Shown: in pieces, positions 34,546 to 43,861 of the stretch | Layout: each line of letters begins with the position of its first letter | Numbering within the stretch: the first letter of the stretch is position 1 | Origin: JAHDHW01 sp965277415 | GTDB taxonomy: Bacteria > Bacteroidota > Bacteroidia > Chitinophagales > Saprospiraceae | DNA length: 64,000 nucleotides | Assembly: GCA_965277415.1 (NCBI GenBank) | Contig: CBDICS010000005.1 | Coordinates: forward strand, 124,001 to 188,000 | Reading direction: 5' to 3' | Program-made: the position numbers and the translations under genes | The notes under the pieces: model-generated | Seen by the model: only the letters and a program-made list of their open reading frames with translations | Told to the model about the DNA's origin: nothing | The model's database searches: none

Positions 34546-36615
34546 ATGAAACAATACATCCTAGTCCTGTTTTTATTTCTTTTCTTTCAAAAGAATTTAT
34601 CTGCTCAATTATATTTTAAAAATGAAGCTCCATTTACGGTATGGGTGGCTATTGGATACTATGTTCCTGCTACTGATGAATGGTATGCTAAAGGATGGTA
34701 TAAATTAGATGATAATGCTAAAAAGAAATTGTTTGATTATGATTTATCCTATAACCGTTATTATTATTACTATGCCTATGACAGCGATGGAAATTATTGG
34801 GTAGGCGGAAAAAATTGTGAAACATGCGGGAGCTTTTTGATTGATCCTACTGCTAAATTTACTAAATCAAAATCAGGAAGTAAGAAGGGATATAAATGGA
34901 AAAAATTTAAACGTATTGATACAGGAAGCAGTTCATCACATACAGTGACACTTTCTGGTAAGAATTGGAGTACAGGAGATTGTGAAAATGGTTATGGGAC
35001 ATATAAATGGATTTCACAATCAAAAAAATATAAAGGCTATTGGAGAAATGGTAAAAGAGATGGAGAAGGCACCTGCGAGTATGGGAAATTTCATTCTGTT
35101 TACTCGGGATGTAAATTTGAAGGTGAATGGAGAAATAACACATGGTATTCAGGAACCTTTTCCTGTGATAATGGATATAAAGCAGTCGGTAAATGGAAAA
35201 ACGATAAACTTAATGGGAAAGCGATAATTACTTATAGTAATGGAAGTACATATGAAGGCGAATTAATAAATGGCGAGCTCCACGGCTATGGATATTATTA
35301 TTGGACAAAACAAGATAAGACTTATAAAGGGCAATGGATAAATGGTAAAAGAGAAGGTAAGGGCTCTTCTACTTATGGGACAAGGCATACTTCGCTTGCT
35401 AATTGTACATTTGATGGATATTGGGAAAATAATACTTGGAAGAGCGGCACTCTTATTTATGCAGATGGCTCAAAATATGTTGGAGCCTTTTCTAGTATAA
35501 AAAAGCATGGAAAAGGAAAATTATATGATAGAAATGGAACGCTGATAAAAAGCGGAGAATGGATTAATGACGAGTTGGTATTTACCGATGAAGCGAAACC
35601 AGTAGTAACTTGGGATGCGCCATCAAATTCTAATATGACAGTTTCAAAGTCTTCTTTTAGAATTAAGGCATGTGTACTGTCTAGGGGAAATTTAGGTAAT
35701 GTAAAAATAATAATAAATGGAAAAGAAACGGTAAGCAGAGGATTTAGTGTTGAAGATGATTGCACTCAGTATGTTAATTCAATAATAGCCTTAGATGAGG
35801 GAAGAAATAATATTTATATAAGTGCAACAAACACGATGGGCACAACAAAATCGGAAAAAAGAACTATATACTATAATAGAACAAATCCTTCTCCTTCAAA
35901 TTCTGTAACATACTATGCTTTGTTAATTGGTGTAGATGACTATACAGATTTGGGTATAACTGATTTGGACAATCCGATAAAAGATACTAGAAAACTTAAA
36001 AGAGTACTGACCAGTAAATATGATTTTCAATCTAGAAATATTTATCACCTCAAGAATCCAACAAGGAGAGAGATAATCACTGAATTAGAAGCATTAGAAA
36101 AAAAATTAAGCGTAAATGATTATTTATTAGTATTCTTTTCAGGCCATGGAAAAATGCAAGGCGAAGAAGGCTATTGGTTGCCTTCTGACGCTCAGCCAGG
36201 TACATGCTATCAATGGTTGTCCTCATCTGATGTAAATGTTCATATCAAAAGGTTTAAGTCCAAACATGTTTTGCTTATTGCAGATGCTTGTTATAGTGGT
36301 GCTTTTGTTATGCGAGATGTAGATGATGTGCTCACTAATTATAGAAGCCGTTCATGTGAAATCCAAGAAGGCAAGCAGAGTAGATGTGCGATGACCAGTG
36401 GGGCAAAAAACACAGTTCCAGATAATAGTGTTTTTATAAAGTATTTGGTGAAAGAGCTCGAAGAAAACCCCTATTCATGTATCAGTGCAGAACAAATATA
36501 TATGGAGATAAAAGACCCGGTTATTTCAAATAGTCCCAATAGCCAAATACCACAATTTGGAGATATACCAAGAACAGGACATGAGGGCGGAAATTTTATA
36601 TTCAAGAAAAAATAA
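34546..36615 (+). CDS. Exported DUF1036-MORN-caspase protein
   Basis: This 689-residue protein begins with a signal peptide (~1-21). Residues ~22-120 resemble DUF1036 (L-Y-F-K-N-E-A-P-F-T-V-W-V-A-I-G-Y, then G-W-Y-K-L-D). MORN repeats span ~140-335 (Y-K-G-Y-W-R-N-G-K-R-D-G-E-G; Y-E-G-E-L-I-N-G-E-L-H-G). An Ig-like linker (~350-445) is followed by a C14 caspase-like domain (~455-689). The dyad is intact: His534 in F-S-G-H-G and Cys582 in A-D-A-C-Y-S-G. Prokaryotic caspase-like proteases usually cleave after Arg/Lys or Asp, but specificity is not predicted here. The gene ends 6 bp before a papain-like protease gene, so the two probably form an operon acting outside the cytoplasm. Confidence 0.9.
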   Translation: MKQYILVLFLFLFFQKNLSAQLYFKNEAPFTVWVAIGYYVPATDEWYAKGWYKLDDNAKKKLFDYDLSYNRYYYYYAYDSDGNYWVGGKNCETCGSFLIDPTAKFTKSKSGSKKGYKWKKFKRIDTGSSSSHTVTLSGKNWSTGDCENGYGTYKWISQSKKYKGYWRNGKRDGEGTCEYGKFHSVYSGCKFEGEWRNNTWYSGTFSCDNGYKAVGKWKNDKLNGKAIITYSNGSTYEGELINGELHGYGYYYWTKQDKTYKGQWINGKREGKGSSTYGTRHTSLANCTFDGYWENNTWKSGTLIYADGSKYVGAFSSIKKHGKGKLYDRNGTLIKSGEWINDELVFTDEAKPVVTWDAPSNSNMTVSKSSFRIKACVLSRGNLGNVKIIINGKETVSRGFSVEDDCTQYVNSIIALDEGRNNIYISATNTMGTTKSEKRTIYYNRTNPSPSNSVTYYALLIGVDDYTDLGITDLDNPIKDTRKLKRVLTSKYDFQSRNIYHLKNPTRREIITELEALEKKLSVNDYLLVFFSGHGKMQGEEGYWLPSDAQPGTCYQWLSSSDVNVHIKRFKSKHVLLIADACYSGAFVMRDVDDVLTNYRSRSCEIQEGKQSRCAMTSGAKNTVPDNSVFIKYLVKELEENPYSCISAEQIYMEIKDPVISNSPNSQIPQFGDIPRTGHEGGNFIFKKK

Positions 36616-36621
36616 ATCAAA

Positions 36622-38019
36622 ATGTCAAGACATATTTTTCTATTATTTAATTTTCTATTGTTGGCCACTATTGTATTTGCTCAAAATTATCCTAGAGGAA
36701 TTCCTTTTGGGAAGGATAGTCTGTATGAAGATATACCTCAAAAGGCAGAACTAACCCAAGAGCTATATAGAAATGTTGGCACTTCGGCCTCATTAAAAAA
36801 ATATGCACCAACTCCCGGGAATCAAGGCAGTTATGGAACTTGTGCAGCTTTTGCATGTGCCTACTCGGCAAGAACAATAGCAGAGGCAAGGAGTAATAAT
36901 TGGACAGACAAATACCAAATCACGCAAGACGTTTTCGCTCCTGGATTTATATATCGTGTATCAGAACCTAATAAGGCTAATTGTTGGGGAGCATATACTT
37001 CTGAAATTTTAGCCAATATAGAACGATATGGAGTACCTAAATTAAGTGATTTTCCAAGTACTTGCCCTGCTTATTATCCAACTAATGCTGCATTTGTCAA
37101 AGCTTCTTCACACAAAATAAAAGGCTATGTAAAACTATTTGGTAGTAATGGAAGTAGAAAACAAAAGGTACAGACAGTAAAGAAAAGTATTTCAGAAGAA
37201 AACCCTGTTGTAATCTCAATGATTTGTCCTAATTCATTTGATAGAGCAGTAGGTGTTTGGCAACCAAGTGAATTGCCAGGCGACCCAGTGTGGGGAAGAA
37301 AACATGGAAGACATGCAATGTGTGTTGTTGGATATGATGATTATAAATATGGAGGTGCATTTGAGGTAATTAACAGTTGGGGGACAAATTGGGGAAATCG
37401 TGGTTTTATTTGGATTACTTATGAGGACTTTGCTGATTTTGTTTATCAGGCTTTTGAAATGTTGCCATTAAAACAACCTAAGCCTATTTCCGAGCCAACA
37501 AATTTAAAGGGGAGCGTAAAGTTTGTTCAAAATTCAGGAGAAGAAATGAATGTCGTACTTAAGGACAATACCTATCACTTTAAAGAACCATATACAGAAG
37601 GAACACGATTTAGAATTTACTTGAATAATGATGAACCAGCCTACGTCTATGCATTTGGAACAGATACCTCCAAAGAGGTTTTTCCAATCTTTCCACTTGA
37701 ATCATCAATAAGCGCTGCTCTAACGTACAATAAAAATCAAGTAGCTATACCAAGTGAGAAAAAGCATATTAGGTTAGATGGAAAGGTAGGAAAAGACTAC
37801 ATATGTATTATATATTCAAAGAACCCCTTAAACATAGAGAATATAAAAAACAAGGTAAGAAAGGGGAGTGGAACTTTCCAGAATGAAGTTAAATCATCTT
37901 TAAAAAGTATAGAAATTAAAGCAGAAAATATTAAACTGAAAAGAAATGAAATTGCATTTGAGGCCAAAAGTTTAAATAGAAATGTAGTAGTAGTTTTTAT
38001 GGAGATTGAGCATAGATAA
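36622..38019 (+). CDS. Exported papain-like (C1) cysteine protease with DUF4384-like tail
   Basis: This 465-residue protein has a signal peptide (~1-21) and no long inhibitory propeptide. The C1 domain (~60-285) has catalytic Cys74 in N-Q-G-S-Y-G-T-C-A-A-F, His231 in G-R-H-A-M-C-V-V-G-Y-D-D and Asn251 in V-I-N-S-W-G-T-N-W-G. The oxyanion Gln is in N-Q-G-S. The usual C-W-A-F is C-A-A-F here. The C-terminal ~150 residues (RFRIYLNNDEPAYVYAFGTD ... V-F-P-I-F-P) look like DUF4384, a domain often found in bacterial surface or regulatory proteins. It immediately follows the caspase gene with no room for a terminator, implying co-transcription. One protease may process or be activated by the other. 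Confidence 0.9.
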   Translation: MSRHIFLLFNFLLLATIVFAQNYPRGIPFGKDSLYEDIPQKAELTQELYRNVGTSASLKKYAPTPGNQGSYGTCAAFACAYSARTIAEARSNNWTDKYQITQDVFAPGFIYRVSEPNKANCWGAYTSEILANIERYGVPKLSDFPSTCPAYYPTNAAFVKASSHKIKGYVKLFGSNGSRKQKVQTVKKSISEENPVVISMICPNSFDRAVGVWQPSELPGDPVWGRKHGRHAMCVVGYDDYKYGGAFEVINSWGTNWGNRGFIWITYEDFADFVYQAFEMLPLKQPKPISEPTNLKGSVKFVQNSGEEMNVVLKDNTYHFKEPYTEGTRFRIYLNNDEPAYVYAFGTDTSKEVFPIFPLESSISAALTYNKNQVAIPSEKKHIRLDGKVGKDYICIIYSKNPLNIENIKNKVRKGSGTFQNEVKSSLKSIEIKAENIKLKRNEIAFEAKSLNRNVVVVFMEIEHR

Positions 38020-38139
38020 AGAAAGAAAAGCGTTTTTTACGAATCAATGAAACCATAATCCCAGACTTTAGTTTATATAGAAGGAACTGGATACAACTAA
38101 TTATTTCAGTATACATGCTGCATTTTTTAAACGAAGCGG

Positions 38140-38147
38140 TATATTTG
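38140..38147 (+). promoter_or_regulatory. Candidate -7 promoter box for yebC-nudix
   Basis: TATATTTG fits the Bacteroidota TAnnTTTG consensus and is 36 bp before the yebC start codon. That gives a plausible short leader. The upstream TGC at about -33 is only a weak match to TTG. Confidence 0.5.
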
Positions 38148-38182
38148 CAACAATTTTTTAATAAAAAAAACCTCTTTATATA

Positions 38183-38911
38183 ATGGGAAGAGCATTTGAA
38201 GCAAGGAAAGCATCTAAATTTGCAAGATGGAATAAAATGGCCAAGGAGTTTACCAAAGCGGGTAGACAGATTACTATAGCTGTAAAAGAAGGTGGCCCTG
38301 ATCCTGATGCAAATAGTGCCCTTCGACGGGCTATACAGAATGCACGGTCTGTGCAAATGCCTAAAGATCGAATTGAAGCAGCGATCAAAAAAGCCTCTGA
38401 TAAGGATACCAGTAATTTTGATCAGGTCTTGTATGAAGGAATGGCTCCGCATGGAATTGCCATTGTCGTAGAAGCTGCAACAGATAATCCAGTGCGAACC
38501 GTGGCTAATGTTCGGTCTTATTTTAGAAAAAAAGAAGGTTCATTAGGAACAAAAGGAATGCATGATTTCATCTTTGATCGTAAAGGTGTATTTTATATTA
38601 AAAAAGAAGATTTTGGAGAACGGGATTTGGAGGAGTTTGAATTAGAATTCATTGATTTTGGTCTGGAAAAGTATGAAGAAGAAACGATTGAAGATCAAGA
38701 TTTTCTTCAGGTTTACGTTGCTTTTGAAGATTTTGGGAAAATGCAGGATGCACTTGAAAAAAATGATATCAAAGTTGATAAATCAGAATTAGAACGGATT
38801 CCAAATCATACCAAAGAATTAAACGAAGAGCAAATAGATGAAGTATTGGCCTTAATCGATTTGATGGAACAAGATGACGATGTGACCAATGTCTTTCATA
38901 ATTTAGCATAA
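38183..38911 (+). CDS. yebC: YebC/PmpR (TACO1) family protein
   Basis: This 242-residue protein shows the family pattern throughout: M-G-R-A-F-E-A-R-K-A-S-K-F-A-R-W-N-K at the N-terminus, then G-G-P-D-P-D-A-N-S-A-L-R-R-A-I and D-R-I-E-A-A-I-K-K-A, and E-G-M-A-P-H-G-I-A-I-V-V-E in the second domain. YebC proteins have been described as transcriptional regulators, and TACO1/YebC-type proteins also aid translation of difficult stretches such as polyproline. The length is typical. The stop codon overlaps the start of the NUDIX gene by one base (TAATG), indicating translational coupling. Confidence 0.95.
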   Translation: MGRAFEARKASKFARWNKMAKEFTKAGRQITIAVKEGGPDPDANSALRRAIQNARSVQMPKDRIEAAIKKASDKDTSNFDQVLYEGMAPHGIAIVVEAATDNPVRTVANVRSYFRKKEGSLGTKGMHDFIFDRKGVFYIKKEDFGERDLEEFELEFIDFGLEKYEEETIEDQDFLQVYVAFEDFGKMQDALEKNDIKVDKSELERIPNHTKELNEEQIDEVLALIDLMEQDDDVTNVFHNLA

Positions 38912-39342
38912 TGTCCTCAAATTATACTCCATCGGTTGGTATCGGTATTATCATCGAAAATGAAAAAGGAGAAATTCTTGTTGGCAAACGCAAAGGTAGC
39001 CATGCCCCTTATTTTTCAATTCCCGGCGGGAGCCTCGAAATAGGGGAGTCCTTTGAAACTTGTGCGATTCGTGAAGTCTTTGAAGAAACCAGTCTTCATA
39101 TTTCAGACCCTAAAGTCATCAATGTCACCAATAACCTGAGAACTTATAAAGAATCGGGCAATCACTTTGTCTCTATCAATTTATATACTAAAACTTTTAG
39201 AGGAAAGCCAATAGTCATGGAAGCTCAAAAATGCGAAATGTGGTCTTGGGTTGATCCTAAGAATCTTCCAAAACCACATTTCGATGCTAGTGAATACGCG
39301 GTAGAATGTTTTTTGAACAATAAATTCTACCTTTCCAAATAA
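38911..39342 (+). CDS. NUDIX hydrolase
   Basis: This 143-residue protein has the NUDIX box G-x5-E-x7-R-E-V-x-E-E, here spelled G-G-S-L-E-I-G-E-S-F-E-T-C-A-I-R-E-V-F-E-E-T-S. The final residue is Ser instead of the usual Gly. An N-terminal G-I-I-I-E-N-E-K-G-E-I-L-V-G-K-R strand precedes it. Family members hydrolyse nucleoside diphosphate derivatives (dNTPs, ADP-ribose and others); the substrate cannot be told. It is translationally coupled to yebC, with a one-base overlap, and is convergent with the BNR-propeller gene. Confidence 0.93.
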   Translation: MSSNYTPSVGIGIIIENEKGEILVGKRKGSHAPYFSIPGGSLEIGESFETCAIREVFEETSLHISDPKVINVTNNLRTYKESGNHFVSINLYTKTFRGKPIVMEAQKCEMWSWVDPKNLPKPHFDASEYAVECFLNNKFYLSK

Positions 39343-39353
39343 GCAAGCCCTAT

Positions 39354-42300
39354 TTATTCAATCTTGATCGGCTTGAACTCTTTAAACAAAGAATGTCTTG
39401 CTGCTTCTACCTGTTCTTGATAATCTTTCCAATCTTTTTCAAAAAATGTATTTACCTTATTTAATATTCTAGCGGTTTCCGCTTTAGCTTTTTTAGTAGC
39501 GAATTGAGCCATTTGGTTAGGGGCACCGTCAGAAGCTCTAATATATCGGCTTGCAGCAAAGAGACGGCCGTTTAAAGTATTAGGGTTTCTCTGGATACCT
39601 TTTAAGTTTGGCTGATCTGTAAATAGATTCTGAAGATTCGTAAGACTATCGAGCATTGCTTTGCCCAATTTCTTTATTTCCTTCTTAGTACTATCCGGTG
39701 CATTGACCATTTGATCATTGACTAGCTTAATTGTCTTTTTGGCTTCTTTCAATTGATCAAAGGATTTTGATGCTTTTTCTACCATAGCATAAAATTCAAA
39801 AGAAGCAGCTTCTTGAGCTTTCATCTCGTCAATTGTAAAATCAATTCGAGGATCAGCTAATACCGTAACATAAGTTGAGTCCTTAAAATCACCATAATTG
39901 GCGACCAGTTTGTATTTACCAGGAAGCACTCTACCGCCACCTGGAGGATTAGCATCTGGTTTTGGCACTCTATGCGAAGGAAAACGAACACCATTGCGAT
40001 TCATGCTCCAATATAATTTAGTTAATGCGGTATCTGGTTTAGTGGAATAATTCCGGACGGTATCCCCGTTTTCATTATACACAACAATGAAAACTTTTTT
40101 TCCTCCTTTTTTCTTTTTCTCGCCTTTCATCTCTTTTCCTTCTTCTACAGCTTTATGGCTTTGTTTGTTCTTATCCTGTTTAGTTGCTTTTTTTCCTTTT
40201 TTCTTTTTCTTTTTCTTGCTTTTCGCTTCTACTGTAGGTTTTGTTCCTTTTTTATTAGGCTTCTTTTTTTTCGGTAAAATCCACATGCCTATTTGAGCGC
40301 CACGACTCTTATTTTGACCAACGAAATCACCGTCCGCATTGAATCGAATACCATCTACAGATCTATAATTGGCTAAATAAACATCAGGTGCTTCAAATAA
40401 TGCAAATGGTTTTTCTAGGACTTTCCCATTCGTTTTTGCAATTGCTCTGAGTGGTCTTATGTCATCCATTATCCAAGCAGCACGTCCAAATGTACCAATG
40501 ATCAAATCATGCTCTCTCGGATGAATTTTCATATCAATAGTTGGAACAGATGGAAAACCTTTCCACTTTTGCCAGCTTGACCCTTTATTAATACTAAAAT
40601 ACAAACCATAATCCGTTCCTAAGAACAAAAGACTTGGTTCTACTAAATCTTGAACGATAGAATGACAATGACCTTTAACGGCATCTTTATCTGCTAATCT
40701 TTTCCACGTAGCACCGTAATCGGTTGTATGATATAAATAAGGCTGATAATTGTTTCTTCGATAATCGTTAACGACGACAAAAACTTCTCCTTTGTTATGA
40801 GGAGATACTTCGATCTGTGGAATCCAACTGCCTTTTTCAAAACCTGGAAGACTTGAAGAAAGGTTTACCCAGTTTTGTCCTCCGTCTTTGGTTAATTGAA
40901 GATTACCATCATCTGTACCTACCCAAATCACATCTCTATCATGAGGACTGGGAGCAATGGCTATAATTGTAGTATAGTTTTCTGCATTTGTGGCATCAAT
41001 AGTTAAACCACCACTGATGGCTTGTTTTTGTTGTGAGGTATCATTTGTTGTCAAATCAGGAGAAATGATTTCCCAACTCTGCCCTAGATCATTACTTTTA
41101 TGAACATATTGACTTCCATAATAAATACTGGAATTATTAAAAGGATTTTGGGCAATTGCAGCATTCCAATTATAACGCAATTTTTCACCTTCAGGATGAT
41201 AAGGTTTTACAAATTGAGTATGGCCAGTCTCTTTATCAAAATAAGCTACATTACCTCCTTGAGACATAGCCCAACCGTATCTGGAATTGTCTTTATTAAT
41301 TACAACATCAAAACCATCTCCAAACATCACTTCTCGCCAATCTCCATTTCTAATCCCACCACTTTTCCAAACATAAGCTGGGCCTACCCATGATCCATTA
41401 TCTTGCATTCCTCCTGCAACATTGTATGGGATTTCCATATCATAATTTATATGGTAAAACTGAGCGACTGGAATATTATCTATAAAGTCCCAGTTTTCTC
41501 CACGATCTCTGGAGATATTCAAACCGCCATCATTCCCGTCTATTATATAATCAGGATTATCAGGATGAATCCAAAAAGCATGGTGATCAGGGTGTACTCC
41601 CTTCCCATAATCAAGAATCGTTTTAAAGGTTTTTCCACCATCCTCACTTTTTGATACATAAGAGAAAAGATTCCAAATCCGATTTTCATTTTGAGGATCG
41701 ACATAAATTTCTGAATAATAAAAAGGCCGATTACCAATATTCTTTTTTGAAACGAGTGACCATTTTAGACCACCATCTGTCGATTTATATAGACCATTTT
41801 CTTTAGCTTCGACCAATGCATAGACCAGATTAGGCTTGGAAGGAGCAATAGCCAAACCAATACGACCCAGATTACCTTTAGGCAAACCATCTTTAGTAGT
41901 GATTTTTTTCCACTTGTTACCACCATCATAGGTGACATAAATAGCAGATCCTTTTCCTCCTGAATTAAAAAAAGAAGGGGTTCTACCATGCTCCCACATC
42001 GCAACAATTATTTTATTTGGATTACTCGGATCAACAACCATATCTGCTACCCCTGTTTGATCATTGACATAAAGAATATTTTTCCATGTCTTTCCACCAT
42101 CTGTTGTTTTATAAACACCACGTTCTTTATTTGGGCCCCATGGTGAGCCAGTTACTCCAGCATAGACAATATCGGAATTGTCTTTATTTATAATAATTCG
42201 ATGGATCACTCTTGAGTTTTCGAGCCCCATATGTGTCCATGTTTTCCCTCCATCAATACTTTTAAAAATCCCTTCTCCTGTATTCATGGAATTTCGGGGA

Positions 42301-42635
42301 TTCCCTTCTCCTGTGCCTACCCAGATCTCATTTGGATTATTTTGATTGATTTTAATAGAACCAATAGACTGTATTGGTGCTTCATCAAAGATAGGTTGCC
42401 ATCGAATCCCACCGCTTTCTGATTTCCAGACTCCACCAGATGCGGTACCAACAAAAATGTGTTGATCATTGCTGAGGTCCACATCAATACTGGTCACACG
42501 GCCACTCATTCCGGCAGGACCTATATTTCGAATTTGAATACCATCTTTGAGATGATCTAGATTGATGTCTTGTGATACAGAAAGAATGGGTAAAGCTGCT
42601 AATAGCAAGCAAATGGATAGTAGTTTGTTTCTCAT
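39354..42635 (-). CDS. Secreted VPS10/BNR-type beta-propeller protein with polylysine linker
   Basis: This 1093-residue protein has a signal peptide (~1-20). Repeated sortilin/BNR-type Asp-box blades span ~25-720: S-x-D-G-G-x-x-W patterns such as S-I-D-G-G-K-T-W, T-T-D-G-G-K-T-W and S-K-D-G-G-Q-N-W. Residues ~780-850 form an extraordinarily lysine-rich low-complexity region (KKKKPNKKGTK ... KKKKKKKGKK). The conserved C-terminal region then resumes (GKYKLVANYGDFKDSTYV). The overall order matches the large Bacteroidota proteins annotated as glycosyl hydrolase/BNR or photosystem II stability-like. No enzymatic activity has been established, and a binding or scaffold role is as likely. No T9SS tail was recognised. 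It is convergent with the nudix gene 12 bp away. Confidence 0.87.
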   Translation of the reverse strand: MRNKLLSICLLLAALPILSVSQDINLDHLKDGIQIRNIGPAGMSGRVTSIDVDLSNDQHIFVGTASGGVWKSESGGIRWQPIFDEAPIQSIGSIKINQNNPNEIWVGTGEGNPRNSMNTGEGIFKSIDGGKTWTHMGLENSRVIHRIIINKDNSDIVYAGVTGSPWGPNKERGVYKTTDGGKTWKNILYVNDQTGVADMVVDPSNPNKIIVAMWEHGRTPSFFNSGGKGSAIYVTYDGGNKWKKITTKDGLPKGNLGRIGLAIAPSKPNLVYALVEAKENGLYKSTDGGLKWSLVSKKNIGNRPFYYSEIYVDPQNENRIWNLFSYVSKSEDGGKTFKTILDYGKGVHPDHHAFWIHPDNPDYIIDGNDGGLNISRDRGENWDFIDNIPVAQFYHINYDMEIPYNVAGGMQDNGSWVGPAYVWKSGGIRNGDWREVMFGDGFDVVINKDNSRYGWAMSQGGNVAYFDKETGHTQFVKPYHPEGEKLRYNWNAAIAQNPFNNSSIYYGSQYVHKSNDLGQSWEIISPDLTTNDTSQQKQAISGGLTIDATNAENYTTIIAIAPSPHDRDVIWVGTDDGNLQLTKDGGQNWVNLSSSLPGFEKGSWIPQIEVSPHNKGEVFVVVNDYRRNNYQPYLYHTTDYGATWKRLADKDAVKGHCHSIVQDLVEPSLLFLGTDYGLYFSINKGSSWQKWKGFPSVPTIDMKIHPREHDLIIGTFGRAAWIMDDIRPLRAIAKTNGKVLEKPFALFEAPDVYLANYRSVDGIRFNADGDFVGQNKSRGAQIGMWILPKKKKPNKKGTKPTVEAKSKKKKKKKGKKATKQDKNKQSHKAVEEGKEMKGEKKKKGGKKVFIVVYNENGDTVRNYSTKPDTALTKLYWSMNRNGVRFPSHRVPKPDANPPGGGRVLPGKYKLVANYGDFKDSTYVTVLADPRIDFTIDEMKAQEAASFEFYAMVEKASKSFDQLKEAKKTIKLVNDQMVNAPDSTKKEIKKLGKAMLDSLTNLQNLFTDQPNLKGIQRNPNTLNGRLFAASRYIRASDGAPNQMAQFATKKAKAETARILNKVNTFFEKDWKDYQEQVEAARHSLFKEFKPIKIE

Positions 42636-42738
42636 GTTTAATTTTTTTCAAAAAAAATATACTTATGTTGTCACTTTTTAAGGGTTCTGCGTTATTTATA
42701 TTATACAAGGTTTAATGAAACTTTGGAGTATAGAAATA

Positions 42739-42797
42739 AGGGACAAAGCATTAATAGGACTGTCTAAAGGTAGATACTTATAAATTCTACGTCCCTA
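42739..42797. repeat. Short inverted-repeat element, family B, 59 bp
   Basis: The left end AGGGACAAAGCATTAATAG and the inverted right end TTAGGGACGTAGAATTTATA are terminal inverted repeats. They match the ends of the larger element at 50010-50169. The element lies ~100 bp upstream of the BNR-propeller start. Confidence 0.55.
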
Positions 42798-43578
42798 AAG
42801 ATATCGAAAATATATTTTTTGCCAAGAAATTGGACAAGAAGTATAAAATATGAGGTTCTTTTCTGAAAATACTTTGTTTCTTTATTAACCTTTTTTTCAT
42901 TTTTCTTTTTTTGAAAAAAATAGAATATTGAAGCAGCGTTTTGCTACTTAAAAGCATTTAATTAAGTGAAGGATTCATTGAACGAAATGAAATTATTTAG
43001 CTGTTAAAATTAGATTCTACACAATTCAGAATTTATTGTAATAAAGCCTATTAAAATTTCGTTAAATCATTAAATAAGAAACTAAAAAGCTTGCATTTAA
43101 AGTTATTAATGTGAACTTTGCAGTATAATTTATATAAAGCATCTACAAGAAGTAGAAAAAAAAATTGAAAACTATTAACTAACAAATCAAAACTAAACCC
43201 TCTTTATGATTTAAAATTTACTTGCCTTGTTTTTTTTCTAAAATGACTTAATTGTCAAATTTTTACATTTTTATTTCAAGCAAGGATGCTCCAATAGCAA
43301 AAGCTATTCGTGTATTCTTAAGGCTTTCAAGGTTTTGTTTTCCATATGGAAAACATAGTCAATGGACTTAAAGATTTATGGGCAATCTATCTCATATTCT
43401 GAGAATATAGATTTCATATTATCTAGTCTAATTAAATGTTATCATTTGTCTTGATAGTAATTAGCCAGACCTATGTCAGGTAGTGACCTAGAATTGTAAT
43501 ACTAAATCATAAATGGAAAATTTAAATCAGTTTTCTCGCTTTTTAAAAATTAAAATTTCGAAACTAAATATAAAGATT
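42798..43578. other. Long AT-rich intergenic leader region
   Basis: I see no gene in this ~780-bp stretch. A possible promoter is TTG at 43091-43093, followed after 19 bp by GAACTTTG at 43113-43120, which matches TAnnTTTG at all but one of its fixed positions. Small hairpins such as AATAGCAAAAGCTATT and GTTTTCCATATGGAAAAC lie between it and the broken lipoprotein gene, suggesting a long structured leader. Confidence 0.4.
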
Positions 43579-43799
43579 ATGAAACAAACAATTTTTTTAT
43601 TCGCACTTGCTCTAATGACTATTTGTCTAACTAGTTGCTCACGAGGTTATGGTGTGTCCGTATACTGTGGATGATACCATTCAAAAGCAAAACCTAGAAA
43701 TGCTTAAAGCCAAAGAACAAAAAAACGCTAAAATCAGAGCATTTAGAATTGATTACAAAAGAATTAGAAACCCTTGACACAGAGGTTATTGCAGATTGA
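43579..43799 (+). pseudogene. Small lipoprotein gene broken by two one-base insertions
   Basis: The ATG opens a lipoprotein signal (MKQTIFLFALALMTICLTSC), but the frame stops after 31 residues. Removing one base at about 43652-43658 (GGTGTGTCC) restores V-D-D-T-I-Q-K-Q-N-L-E-M-L-K-A-K-E-Q-K-N. Removing another at about 43730-43733 (CTAAAATC) restores S-E-H-L-E-L-I-T-K-E-L-E-T-L-D-T-E-V-I-A-D and a stop. The restored product would be about 72 residues, with a charged helical, probably coiled-coil, tail. No other stops interrupt the restored frame, so the damage is recent or is a sequencing artefact. Confidence 0.6.
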
Positions 43800-43861
43800 T
43801 TTTTTACTATTAAACCATTTTAACAAAAAGAAAACATTTTCAAAACAAAAAAAGAACGCAC

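Noticed and set aside
40087..40296. Plus-strand ORF rich in Phe opposite the polylysine region
   Set aside because: It is the antisense shadow of the AAA/AAG-rich lysine codons in the BNR-propeller gene.
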